From positions 54,750 to 118,749 of the forward strand of contig CAZIOH010000006.1 in assembly GCA_964540815.1 (NCBI GenBank): a stretch of 64,000 bases of DNA. Reading direction: 5' to 3'. A model generated the notes under the pieces. The model was not told the DNA's origin, searched no databases, and saw only the letters and a program-made list of their open reading frames with translations. Shown here piece after piece: positions 9,006 to 18,261 of this stretch. Position 1 is the first letter of the stretch; the number at the start of each line of letters is the position of its first letter. A program made the position numbers and the translations under genes. The stretch comes from CAZIOH01 sp964540815. GTDB taxonomy: Bacteria; Myxococcota_A; Polyangia; Fen-1088.

Positions 9006-10640
9006 TCAGGCCCTGGGCGGATGGGCCGCGGGGGCCGGGAGGTTGCGCCGGGCGGTCACCTGCTCGAAGCTCGCACGCAAACCGGGGACGTTGGCGGCGA
9101 GCAGCCCGAACTCGCGCTTCGGAATGCTGAGCACCGTCATGGCCTCGACGCAGCGAACGGAGGCGTTGCGGGGCGCGCTGTCGAGCAGCGCCATCTCGCC
9201 GAAGCATTCCCCCGGTCCGAGGCGTGCCAGCACCCGCTCGCCGCCGCCGCCTTGGCCCAGGCCGGGTACGCGCCGGACCACATCGGCCTTGCCCGACAGC
9301 AGGATGTAGACCCGATCTCCGATCTCGCCCTCCGAGAACACGTCCTGCCCGGGCTCGAAGTGCTCGTGCATGGCGCCCCCCGTGCCCCCGAGCCGCAGCT
9401 CCACCAGCTCGGGCGCGAGCACGAGATCCAGCGTCCACGCGCTCGCCACCTTGATGCGCCGGCCCCACCCTGGCAGCTTGGCGAGATAGATGGTGCGCCA
9501 GAGGAACCAGGCGACGAACCCCGACAGCCGGAGCCCGAAGACCTCGGCGACGGCGTTGCGCCGCCCGAGAGAGCCCATCTTGCCGAGCCCGCCGAAATCG
9601 AAATTGCGCAGCGGCCGCGCGCTCGAGCAGGCGGCGATGTTGTCCCCGACCACGGCAGCTTGCCGGGTGGCGTGCTGCGCCGTGGGCGGGCAGGGTGTGC
9701 CGTCCTTGGTCGGGACGGCTGCGCAGTCGCCGAGCGCCCAGACGTTCTCGAAGCCGGTCACCCGCAAGGTGCGATCCACCTGCAAGCGGCCATTCCTGGT
9801 CTTCGGCAGGGCGAGCGCGTCGATGAGTGGGTGCGGCGATGCCGGGATGGTCGAGATCAGCGTCTTGGTGGGAATGACCGTGCCATCCCCGAGGATGGCC
9901 GAGGCGCCGGTCGCGGCCTTGAGGCGCTGCCCGAGCACCAGCTCCACGCCGCGCCGGCGCAGGATCCGGGCCGCGAACTGGCGCAGCTCGGGGGCCATCT
10001 CGGGCAGGATCTCGTCGCCCGAATGGACCAGCACCACGCGGACGGCGTTGGGATCGATGCGCCGGTAGTGCCGCACGACATCGCGGACGAAATCGTTGAG
10101 CTCGGCCGCGACCTCCACCCCCGAGAACCCGCCTCCCGCCACCACGAAGGTGAGGAGCTGCCGCTGCAGCTCGGGATCGTCCTCCTCGAGATCCGCCTCC
10201 TCGAGCGCCCGGATCACCCGGCTGCGCACCTCGAGCGCGTCGCTGAGGTTCTTGAAGGGCAGGGCGTGCTCGGGCAGCCCGGGCAGGCCACGAAAGTCGG
10301 TCACCGTGCCGGGCGCCAGCACCAGGTGATCGTACGCGAGCACATGGGCGTGCGGCCGGAAGCCCGGGGCCGCCGTGACGGTCTGCCGGCCCACGTCGAT
10401 GGACTCCACGTCCCGCACGTGCACGTGGGTGCGCGCCAGCATCCGGCGCAGCGGGCTCACCACGTCGGTGAGCCCGATGGTCCCCGAGATCACCTCGGGA
10501 AGCATCGGCTGGAACACGAAGTAGTTCTCCCGCGCGAACAGCACGATCTCCCAGTCGACGCGGCCTCGCAGCCTGCGCTCGAGCGCCTGGGCCGCGTACA
10601 CCCCGGAGAATCCGCCACCCACGATCACGATGCGCTTCAT
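9006..10640 (-). CDS. Type-II NADH dehydrogenase fused to a C-terminal cyclic-nucleotide-binding domain
   Basis: A 544-residue protein. Residues about 1-390 are a two-dinucleotide-domain flavoprotein: FAD-binding IVGGGFSGVYAAQALE at the N-terminus, a second nucleotide fold VVAGGGFSGVEVAAELND for NAD(P)H, and the FAD-contacting VWALGDCAAVP. This matches NDH-2, which passes electrons from NADH to quinone without pumping protons. A hydrophobic/amphipathic region (FVAWFLWRTIYLAKLPGW) would hold it on the membrane. From about residue 405 a CAP-type domain follows, with the phosphate-binding cassette GECFGEMALLDSAPRNASVR keeping the Glu and Arg needed for cNMP binding. ATG 10640 is chosen because AGGAGG lies 9 bases upstream. 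The neighbour upstream is a predicted adenylate cyclase on the same strand, so cAMP may control this respiratory enzyme directly. Confidence 0.87.
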   Translation of the reverse strand: MKRIVIVGGGFSGVYAAQALERRLRGRVDWEIVLFARENYFVFQPMLPEVISGTIGLTDVVSPLRRMLARTHVHVRDVESIDVGRQTVTAAPGFRPHAHVLAYDHLVLAPGTVTDFRGLPGLPEHALPFKNLSDALEVRSRVIRALEEADLEEDDPELQRQLLTFVVAGGGFSGVEVAAELNDFVRDVVRHYRRIDPNAVRVVLVHSGDEILPEMAPELRQFAARILRRRGVELVLGQRLKAATGASAILGDGTVIPTKTLISTIPASPHPLIDALALPKTRNGRLQVDRTLRVTGFENVWALGDCAAVPTKDGTPCPPTAQHATRQAAVVGDNIAACSSARPLRNFDFGGLGKMGSLGRRNAVAEVFGLRLSGFVAWFLWRTIYLAKLPGWGRRIKVASAWTLDLVLAPELVELRLGGTGGAMHEHFEPGQDVFSEGEIGDRVYILLSGKADVVRRVPGLGQGGGGERVLARLGPGECFGEMALLDSAPRNASVRCVEAMTVLSIPKREFGLLAANVPGLRASFEQVTARRNLPAPAAHPPRA

Positions 10641-10739
10641 TGGTGCCTGCCTCCTCGCGAGAACGTGTCGCGACCGTGTTTCGATCACCTGTCACTCCGC
10701 CGGTCACTACGCCCAGATTGGCCTGCGGTTACGATCGGC

Positions 10740-13036
10740 TCACTTGCTGGTCGCCACCCAGGTGCCGTCCCAGTCGGGCGGCGGCGGGGTCCCGGCCCAG
10801 CTCCGGCAGCGCGCGGCCAGGACCGCGCTCGGGCCGTCGACCGCGCACTCGGGGCGGGCGAGCAGCTCCAGCGCCCGCTCGAACGACCGCGCCTGGGCGG
10901 CGTGCAGGGCGGCTTCGTAGGTGCGAACGACGCACCCGTCGACGTCCTCCTCCGCGGACGATCCTCCAGGGGTCCGCTCCCCGCGCAGCTCGTGGACGGT
11001 GATGGCGCGGGACTTGCCCTTGACGGCCACCCGATCCACCTCGCGGAAGATGAACCCCTGGTCCACCACCGCCGCGCGGATCGATTCGCTCACCAGGATG
11101 GTCGTGCCGTAGAGCTTGTTCAGCCCCTCGAGGCGCGCCGCCAGGTTGACCCCGTCCCCCATCGCGGTGTAGCTGAGCCGCTCGGGCGCGCCGAAGTTCC
11201 CGACCAGCACGCGATCGGCGTGGAGCCCGAAGCGCGTCCGCCAGGCTGACAACCCAGCCGGCAGCCCGGCCGATCTCCACGAGTCCGAACCGCCGAGGGT
11301 CCGCGTGGCCCGGGCACACGCGAGCGCCGCTCGACAGGCCGCCGCGGGATGGGCCGGCACGGGACCGGGCACGTTCCACAGCACCATCAGCGCGTCCCCG
11401 ATGTACTTGTCGACGATCCCCCCGGTCGCCTCCACCGCCACGGTCGCTGCCTCCAGGTACCGGCCGAGCGCCGCCGCCAGGGCATCCGGGGTCATCGCCT
11501 CGGCGTGGGTGGTGAAGTCGGCGATGTCGGTGAACATGATGGACACGTCGCACGGCTCGGCCCCCAGCACCGGCTCGTGGCCGCTCTCGTACAGCCGGCG
11601 GACCAGCCCGACCGGCACGTACTTGACCATGGCGCGCAGGGCCGTCTTGGCGCGCTCGACGCTCTCGAGCGCCCCGCGGATCTCGCGAAACGGCGAGCGC
11701 GCCCGCACGGCCGGCAAGGGAGCGAAGCGAAACTGCCGCATGCCCTCGGTCGAGGCGAGCAGGCTCGACATCCCACGCCCGACGGTGCGCGCGCCGATCG
11801 CGCCGGCCGCCCCGACGGCCGCCACCACCAGCACGAGCAGGGCGAGCAGCCGGTCGCGCGCCCGCAGCAGCCCGCCCACGTAGAAGCGCTCGGGCACCAC
11901 CACGCCGACCAGCCATCGCTGGGCGCGGCCCTCGGCCAGCGGGACCAGCGTGATGAGGTACGGCTCACCGCCCACGACCCGCCGCGATCCCCCGGTTCCG
12001 CCGGCCCGGGCCCAGCCGAGGGCCGCCTCGACCGCCGGCGGGAGGGTGGTCGGCACCACCCGCAGATCGCCGTCCGGATCGGGCTGACCTGCGGGGTTCT
12101 GGGGCTCGTAGCGATCCGCCGGTTGCAGCCGGGTCACCAGGCGTCCGTCGGTATCGGTGATGAAGAGGCGGTGGGGATCGCGCCCCGTGGGATCGGCGGG
12201 TCCGCGGCCCATGCGCTCGAGGGTCTCGCTGACCATCCCGGCCCGCAGGACCCCGAGGAAGGTGCCGTCCGCTTCGAAGATGGCCTTCTGGATGGTGAGG
12301 GTCTTGCGCCGGCGCGGCTCCGGCAGATCGGCGTCGAAGGCGCTGTAGGCGATGTCGCTCCAGATGGCGGAGCCCCGCCAGTCCCGGTGCGCCGCGGTCC
12401 GGAAGGTGTCGTGCAGCGTGGGATCACCCGGGCTGCCGGCCTGCGCCTCGGNNNNNNNNNNNNNNNNNNNNNNNNNNNNNNNNNNNNNNNNNNNNNNNNN
12501 NNNNNNNNNNNNNNNNNNNNNNNNNNNNNNNNNNNNNNNNNNNNNNNNNNNGTCCGGAAGGTGTCGTGCAGCGTGGGATCACCCGGGCTGCCGGCCTGCG
12601 CCTCGGGCAGAGGCTGGCTGACGGCGCCGACCTTTCCTGTCGGTTCCCTTGTGGCTATGATCCGTCCGCGCCCGCCCGGCGCCAGCACCATCGCGCCGTC
12701 CGGATCGTCGTGATCGAAGCGCCCCGAGGTCAAGGTCAGATCGGTGAGGCCATCGAGCGCGATCACCTCGCCGAGGAGATAGCGGCGCAAGCTCTCCGGA
12801 TCGCGGGCTGTCACCGCGCCCGCCTGCTCGGCCTGCTCGAAGTCGGCGATGGCCCGCTCTCCGAGCCCGAGCTCGTGCTCGAGGGTGCCCGCCACCCCGG
12901 CGGCCGCGGCGCTCCGCGCGGAGTCTCCCAGGGTCACCACCGCACGACTGGCGGTCGCGAGCGCCACCAGCAAGACAGCCGCCGCCATCGACGTGAGAAG
13001 GCACACGGTGAGGGCGAAGAATCGCGGCAGCGTCAT
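10740..13036 (-). CDS. Membrane class-III adenylate/guanylate cyclase with extracellular sensor domain (interrupted by assembly gap)
   Basis: The N-terminal part has a membrane helix (from ATG 13036, with AAGGAGGG just upstream) and a Cache-like periplasmic domain. A second helix follows (LLALLVLVVAAVGAAGAIGA) and then the cyclase catalytic domain. Catalytic features are VSIMFTDIADFT (metal-binding Asp residues), VDKYIGDALMVLW (Lys for purine recognition) and SYTAMGDGVNLAARLEGLNK (transition-state Asn and Arg; Thr at the adenine-selecting position fits cAMP synthesis). The gene is cut by 100 N flanked by identical 55-bp copies. Removing the N run and one copy (155 bases) puts both parts in the same frame and yields an uninterrupted 713-residue protein, so I annotate one intact gene. 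A C-terminal helical extension follows the catalytic domain. It lies upstream of the cNMP-binding NADH dehydrogenase on the same strand. Confidence 0.85.
12397..12451. repeat. 55-bp gap-edge duplicate, left copy
   Basis: These 55 bases recur without a mismatch at 12552-12606, on the other side of the 100-N run. Both copies encode the same cyclase residues, so this is a contig-end overlap rather than a biological repeat. Confidence 0.9.
12452..12551. other. Assembly gap (100 N)
   Basis: Exactly 100 N, the conventional length for a gap of unknown size. It sits inside the cyclase gene between two identical 55-bp flanks. Collapsing the overlap restores the reading frame, so probably no sequence is missing. 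Confidence 0.95.
12552..12606. repeat. 55-bp gap-edge duplicate, right copy
   Basis: Exact copy of 12397-12451; see the gap entry. An overlap of 55 bases is a common assembly word size, which supports an unmerged overlap. Confidence 0.9.
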
Positions 13037-13103
13037 CGGATCCCTCCTTACGCCGAGCACGCGGACTGGTTACGATGCTCGGTGCAAGGTGCAGGGTGAG
13101 CCA

Positions 13104-13129
13104 GCCGGATCGCTCCGGAGCGATCCGGC
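13104..13129. promoter_or_regulatory. Perfect 26-bp palindrome in the divergent promoter region
   Basis: The half-site GCCGGATCGCTCC is followed immediately by its exact reverse complement. It lies between the start of the cyclase gene (minus, 13036) and the start of the glucosidase gene (plus, 13175), where a dimeric regulator could control both. A TACGAT motif at 13071-13076 could be the -10 element of the plus-strand unit. Alternatively it forms a strong hairpin in the 5' leader of the glucosidase mRNA. Confidence 0.55.
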
Positions 13130-13174
13130 GGTCCGCTCGTCACTGCACCGGGGAAAGGGCGTAGGAGCGACGAC

Positions 13175-16135
13175 ATGCCACATCGCACGCGAAACGACCA
13201 AAGGGTGGACGCCAGCCATGATGATCAGCGGTGGGAGAGCGGCGCGGCCGAACCCGAGCTCCGTCGCCTCGAGCAGGACCGCACCCGGGAGCGCAACTGG
13301 AAGCGGTTCGGGCCTTATCTCTCCGAGCGCCAGTGGGGCACCGTGCGCGAGGACTACTCGGAGGGCGGGACCTGCTGGGACTACTTCCCACACGATCACG
13401 CGCGACGCCGGGCCTACCGGTGGGGTGAGGACGGGCTTCTCGGCATCTGCGATCGCCAGGGCCGCCTGTGCTTCGCGCTCGCCCTGTGGAACGGCGCCGA
13501 CCCGATCCTCAAGGAGCGACTCTTCGGGCTCACCGGGCCCGAAGGGAACCACGGCGAGGACGTCAAGGAGCAGTACTTCTACCTCGACTCGACGCCCACG
13601 CACTCGTACATGCGCGCGCTCTACAAGTACCCGCAGGCCGCGTTTCCCTACACGCGCCTCGTCGAGGAGAACCGGCGCCGCGGCAAGGCCGACCCGGAGC
13701 TCGAGCTCGAGGACACCGGGGTCTTCGACGATGGCCGCTACTTCGACGTCTTCGCCGAGTATGCCAAGGACGCCCCCGACGACATCCTGATCGCGCTCAC
13801 CATCGCCAACCGCGGGCCGGAGGTCGCGCCGATCACCGTGCTGCCGACCGTGTGGCTGCGCAACACCTGGTCGTGGGGCCGCACCGGCGAAGGCTACGCC
13901 GATCGCGGGACCATCTGCGCGGTCGACGACGGGGAGATCGCGATCACCCACCCGGAGCTCGGGGCCTTTCGGCTCTCGCTGGAGAACGCGCCCGGCCAGC
14001 ACCATCCGCCCGAGCTCGTGTTCACCGAGAACGAGACCAACGTCGAGGCGCTCTACGGCGCCTCGAACCGGACCCCGTTCGTCAAGGACGCCTTCCATGC
14101 GTACCTGGTGGAAGGCCACGCCGGGGCCGTGAACCCGGCCAGGAAGGGGACCAAGGCGGCCGGCATCCATCGATTGACCATCCCCGCCGGGGGAGAGGTC
14201 CGCCTGCGGCTGCGGCTCACGGGTGCCCTCGAGACGGCGGGCAGCCGAGGCGGCCGGCTCGGCGCCGTCGCCGCGGTCGACGAGCCCGGGGACCCGTTCG
14301 CCGACTTCGACGCGATCTTCGCCGCGCGCCGGGGCGAGTGCCAGGGCTTCTACCGGGCCAAGACCGGCCCGCTCACCGACGACGAGCGCGTGGCGGTGAC
14401 CCAGGCCTACGCCGGCCTGCTGTGGTCCAAGCAGTTCTATCACATCGACATCCGCGCCTGGCTCGAGGGCGATCCGGGACAGCCCCCGCCGCCCGCCAGG
14501 CGGGCGGGGGTTCGCAACTCCGAGTGGAAGCACCTGTACAACCGGGACGTGATCTCCATGCCCGACAAGTGGGAGTACCCCTGGTTCGCGGCCTGGGATC
14601 TGTCGTTTCACATGATCCCCTTCGCGCGCATCGATCCCGACTTCGCCAAGGAGCAGCTCGTGCTCCTCACGCGCGAGTGGTACATGCACCCGAACGGTCA
14701 GCTCCCGGCCTACGAGTTCGCCTTCGGGGACGTGAATCCGCCGGTGCACGCCTGGGCGGCCTGGCGGGTCTACAAGATCGCGGTCGACGCCCACGGCCAC
14801 CGTGACCGGGTGTTCCTGGCCCGGGTCTTCAACAAGCTCCTGCTGAACTTCACCTGGTGGGTGAACCGCAAGGACGCCGAGGGACGCAACCTGTTCTCTG
14901 GGGGCTTCCTCGGCCTCGACAACATCGGGGTGTTCGACCGATCGCGTCCGCTGCCGACGGGAGGGCACCTCGAGCAGGCCGACGGCACCGCCTGGATGGC
15001 GTTCTTCTGCGCCACCATGCTCTCGATGGCGCTCGAGCTCGCCAGATCCGAGCCGGCCTACGAGGACATGGCCTCCAAGTTCTTCGAGCACTTCGTGCAC
15101 ATCACGGACGCCATGAACGCCCTCGGGGGCAAGGGCCTGTGGGACGATCAGGACGGGTTCTACTACGACAACCTGCACCTCGAGCAGAACGGGGTGGACA
15201 CCGAGCGCCCGCTGAGGGTGCGCTCGCTGGTTGGGCTGTTGCCGCTGATCGCGGCCGAGGTGCTGGAGAACGAGATCATCGATCGCCTGCCGGCCTTCAA
15301 GCGGCGGATGAACTGGTTCCTCGAGAACCGCCCCGATCTGGCCGGTCGGGTGATCCGCAGCGGCAGCGACCACGAGCACATCCTGCTCGCCATCCCCTCG
15401 AGGGACCGGCTCGTCAAGGTGCTCGGATACATGCTCGACGAGAGCGAGTTCCTCTCGCCCCACGGGATCCGCTCGCTGTCGAAGGTGCACGAGAAGCGGC
15501 CCTACCGCTTCTTTCACGCCGGCGAGGAGTTCCGGGTGGACTACGTGCCCGGGGAGTCGAACACCGGCCTGTTCGGGGGGAACTCGAACTGGCGCGGGCC
15601 GATCTGGATGCCGGTCAACTACCTGCTGGTCGAGGCGCTCGAGCGCTATCACCACTTCTATGGCGACGCGCTGAAGGTCGAATGCCCGACCGGGTCGGGG
15701 CGGTGGCTCGACCTCGAGCAGGTGGCCCGCGAGCTGGCGGCGCGGCTCGGGGGCATCTTCCTCGCGGACGAGCGCGGGCGGCGTCCCTGCCACGCCGACG
15801 ACGCGCGCTTCGCCACCGACCCGCACTGGCGGCAGCTGGTCCTGTTTCACGAGTACTTCCACGGCGAGACCGGCCGCGGGGTCGGCGCCAGCCACCAGAC
15901 CGGCTGGACCGCGCTCGCCATCCGCTTCATCGAGGATCAGGCGCGAGCACGGACCGCTGCCCACGCGCCGCGCGGGCCGCTCGCCGAGGCCGCGCACGGT
16001 CACGTTGCGGTGGAGAGCCCCCACCACCGGCACCCAGCGTCGGCGGCCGTCCCATCGGAGGGTGTGGCGGCGACGACCATGTCGATGACGACGACGATGG
16101 CCCCGGCCCCGGGCTCGTGGGAGGCACCCTCGTGA
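13175..16135 (+). CDS. GH63-type (MGH1-like) glucosidase
   Basis: A 986-residue cytoplasmic-looking protein with no signal peptide. An N-terminal beta-sandwich-like region (about 30-390, with WGTVREDYSEGGTCWDYFPHD) is followed by an (alpha/alpha)6 barrel. Barrel features include YPWFAAWDLSFHMIPFARID, NPPVHAWAAWRVY, GLWDDQDGFYYDNL and GNSNWRGPIWMPVNYLL, the last typical of clan GH-G glucosidases and MGH1-type enzymes. The substrate is probably an alpha-glucoside, but the linkage cannot be read from sequence. ATG 13175 has AGGAG 7 bases upstream. The last about 60 residues (Thr/Met/Pro-rich) are low complexity. The stop overlaps the GTG start of the debranching-enzyme gene, which indicates a glycogen/maltodextrin or trehalose-related operon. 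Confidence 0.85.
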   Translation: MPHRTRNDQRVDASHDDQRWESGAAEPELRRLEQDRTRERNWKRFGPYLSERQWGTVREDYSEGGTCWDYFPHDHARRRAYRWGEDGLLGICDRQGRLCFALALWNGADPILKERLFGLTGPEGNHGEDVKEQYFYLDSTPTHSYMRALYKYPQAAFPYTRLVEENRRRGKADPELELEDTGVFDDGRYFDVFAEYAKDAPDDILIALTIANRGPEVAPITVLPTVWLRNTWSWGRTGEGYADRGTICAVDDGEIAITHPELGAFRLSLENAPGQHHPPELVFTENETNVEALYGASNRTPFVKDAFHAYLVEGHAGAVNPARKGTKAAGIHRLTIPAGGEVRLRLRLTGALETAGSRGGRLGAVAAVDEPGDPFADFDAIFAARRGECQGFYRAKTGPLTDDERVAVTQAYAGLLWSKQFYHIDIRAWLEGDPGQPPPPARRAGVRNSEWKHLYNRDVISMPDKWEYPWFAAWDLSFHMIPFARIDPDFAKEQLVLLTREWYMHPNGQLPAYEFAFGDVNPPVHAWAAWRVYKIAVDAHGHRDRVFLARVFNKLLLNFTWWVNRKDAEGRNLFSGGFLGLDNIGVFDRSRPLPTGGHLEQADGTAWMAFFCATMLSMALELARSEPAYEDMASKFFEHFVHITDAMNALGGKGLWDDQDGFYYDNLHLEQNGVDTERPLRVRSLVGLLPLIAAEVLENEIIDRLPAFKRRMNWFLENRPDLAGRVIRSGSDHEHILLAIPSRDRLVKVLGYMLDESEFLSPHGIRSLSKVHEKRPYRFFHAGEEFRVDYVPGESNTGLFGGNSNWRGPIWMPVNYLLVEALERYHHFYGDALKVECPTGSGRWLDLEQVARELAARLGGIFLADERGRRPCHADDARFATDPHWRQLVLFHEYFHGETGRGVGASHQTGWTALAIRFIEDQARARTAAHAPRGPLAEAAHGHVAVESPHHRHPASAAVPSEGVAATTMSMTTTMAPAPGSWEAPS

Positions 16136-18201
16136 ACGACCGGCGGCGGGAGTGGCTGGAGACCGACGGGCTCGGCGGTTTCGCGTCCGGCACGGTGGCC
16201 GGCCTCCGCACGCGGCGCTACCACGGGCTGCTGGTGACGGCGACCTCGCCCCCGGCCGGCCGCAAGATGCTGGTGAGCGGCTTCGACGCGCGGGTCGAGA
16301 CCCCTGGGGGCAGCTTCTGGCTGACGACCGAGAACTACGCCCCCGACGTGGTGGCCGGCGACGGCGAGCGGCACATCGAGAGCTTCGTCGGCGATCCCTG
16401 GCCCACCTGGACCTTCCGCCTGCCGGACGGCACGCGCATCGTGCACGAGGTGTTCGTGCGCGCGGGCGCGCCCGAGGTCTTCCTGTCCTGGCGCCTGCGC
16501 GCGGGAGCGGGGCCGCGGGCGCCGACCGGGGCGCCGGATCTCGGCTGGGCCCGGCTGCGGGTGCGGCCCTTCCTGGCCGGCCGGGACTTCCACGCGCTCA
16601 TGCACGAGAACGGCGCCTTCTGCTTCGATCCCGAGGTGGACGGGGCCGCGCTGCGCTTCCGGCCGTACGGCGGCAGCGTGCCGGCCATCGTCGTGTCCTC
16701 GAATGGCAGTTACCGCCATCAGCCGGAGTGGTACCGTCGCTTCGTCTATTCCGAGGAGCGGGCCCGGGGGCTCGACTGCGAGGAGGATCTGGCGGCGCCC
16801 GGCGAGTGGACCTTCGAGCTCGGGGCGGCGGAGGCGGTCCTCGGTTTCGGGGCCGAGCTCGGCCCGCGCGAGCCGAACCGCCCCGGCGCCGCGGTGGCCC
16901 TGGCGACGGCGCGCGACGCCGAGCGTGTCCGGCGCGGGCGGCTCGGGGGCCCGCTCGATCGTGCCGCCGATCAGTACCTGGTCGCGCGGATCGGCGGACG
17001 CACCATCATCGCGGGCTACCCCTGGTTCGGCGACTGGGGGCGGGACACCTTCATCGCCATGCGCGGGCTGTGCCTGGCGCGCGGGCGGGTGCAGGAGGCC
17101 CTCGACATCCTCCTGGCGTGGGCCGGTCTGGTGTCGGAGGGCATGTTGCCGAACTGCTTTCCGGATGCCAGCGCCGCACCCGAGTACAACACGGTGGACG
17201 CGTCCCTGTGGTACGCCGTGGTGGTGCGCGAGGCCGTCGACGCGGCGGGCGCCACGCTGGCGGCCACCAACCGACGGCGTCTCGTGGAGGCGGTCGAGGA
17301 GATCCTCCTGCACCACGCGGCGGGTACACGGTACGGGATCCACGCCACCGAGGATGGACTGCTCGCGGCCGGGGTGCGGGGGCAGCAGCTCACCTGGATG
17401 GATGCCCGGGTCGACGGTCGCGAGATCACGCCCCGGATCGGCAAGCCGGTCGAGATCCAGGCCCTGTGGCTGAACGCCCTGGCGGCCGCCGTGGCGCTCG
17501 GTTGCCCTTCGTCGGGGCGCTGGGCGACCATCCTCGACGGCGGGCAGCGCGCCTTCGCCGAGCGATTCTGGGACGAGGATCGGGGCCACCTGCGCGACGT
17601 GGTCGACGTGGAGCACGTCGCGGGTGCCGTGGACGCGACCCTGCGCCCGAACCAGGTCCTGGCGGTCGGTGGCTTGCCGCTGGCGTTGCTGGGTGGCGCG
17701 CGGGCCGAGCGGCTGCTCGGGGTGGTCGAGGAGGCGCTGGTGACGCCGCTCGGGTTGCGATCCCTCGCGCCGGGCGCGCCCGGGTACCGGCCGCACTATG
17801 CGGGCGGGGTCGCGGACCGCGACGGCGCTTACCACCAGGGGACGGTCTGGCCATGGCTGATGGGTCCGTTCGTCGAGGCCCACGTGCGCGTCCACGGCGG
17901 CACCGCGGAGGCCAAGCGCGCGGCGCGCGTGCGCTTCCTCCAGCCCCTGATGCGGAACCTCGAACAGGCTGGCCTCGGACATCTCTCCGAGGTCGCCGAC
18001 GGCGAGCCTCCGTACACCCCGGGGGGCTGTCCGTTCCAGGCCTGGTCGCTGGGTGAGCTGATCCGGCTCGATCGGGTGGTGCTCGCGCCCGGGATGACCG
18101 GGACGACGTCCGGTGTTCCAGGTGGAGCACCGGAGCGTCGGGTGGCCGCGACCACCGGCTTCGCGGGGGGCGGGCCGGCCACGGGCCTCGAGCGGGCGTA
18201 A
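16132..18201 (+). CDS. Amylo-alpha-1,6-glucosidase / glycogen debranching enzyme (GH133)
   Basis: A 689-residue enzyme expected to hydrolyse alpha-1,6 branch stubs in glycogen-like glucans. The N-terminal domain opens with EWLETDGLGGFASGTVAGLR and RRYHGLL, the signature of bacterial GDE-type debranching proteins. The C-terminal catalytic (alpha/alpha)6 part contains WFGDWGRDTFIAMRGLCL, EYNTVDASLWYA, LTWMDARVDG with PVEIQALW, and HQGTVWPWLMGPFVEA. The start is GTG 16132, which overlaps the glucosidase stop (GTGA), so translation is coupled. The last 40 residues after the barrel (Thr/Gly-rich) are poorly conserved in appearance. It probably supplies glucose together with the upstream glucosidase, and the downstream SDR could oxidise that glucose. 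Confidence 0.88.
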   Translation: MNDRRREWLETDGLGGFASGTVAGLRTRRYHGLLVTATSPPAGRKMLVSGFDARVETPGGSFWLTTENYAPDVVAGDGERHIESFVGDPWPTWTFRLPDGTRIVHEVFVRAGAPEVFLSWRLRAGAGPRAPTGAPDLGWARLRVRPFLAGRDFHALMHENGAFCFDPEVDGAALRFRPYGGSVPAIVVSSNGSYRHQPEWYRRFVYSEERARGLDCEEDLAAPGEWTFELGAAEAVLGFGAELGPREPNRPGAAVALATARDAERVRRGRLGGPLDRAADQYLVARIGGRTIIAGYPWFGDWGRDTFIAMRGLCLARGRVQEALDILLAWAGLVSEGMLPNCFPDASAAPEYNTVDASLWYAVVVREAVDAAGATLAATNRRRLVEAVEEILLHHAAGTRYGIHATEDGLLAAGVRGQQLTWMDARVDGREITPRIGKPVEIQALWLNALAAAVALGCPSSGRWATILDGGQRAFAERFWDEDRGHLRDVVDVEHVAGAVDATLRPNQVLAVGGLPLALLGGARAERLLGVVEEALVTPLGLRSLAPGAPGYRPHYAGGVADRDGAYHQGTVWPWLMGPFVEAHVRVHGGTAEAKRAARVRFLQPLMRNLEQAGLGHLSEVADGEPPYTPGGCPFQAWSLGELIRLDRVVLAPGMTGTTSGVPGGAPERRVAATTGFAGGGPATGLERA

Positions 18202-18261
18202 CCGCGAGCGGCGCGGGCGCGTAGGCGCATGCGTAGTCGTCGTCAAGGACGGAGGAGACAC

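Noticed and set aside
12134..13060. Apparent 308-codon gene translating through the N run
   Set aside because: After the N run it continues in a wrong frame (Arg/Pro/Ser-rich). Collapsing the duplicated 55 bases gives the correct cyclase frame.
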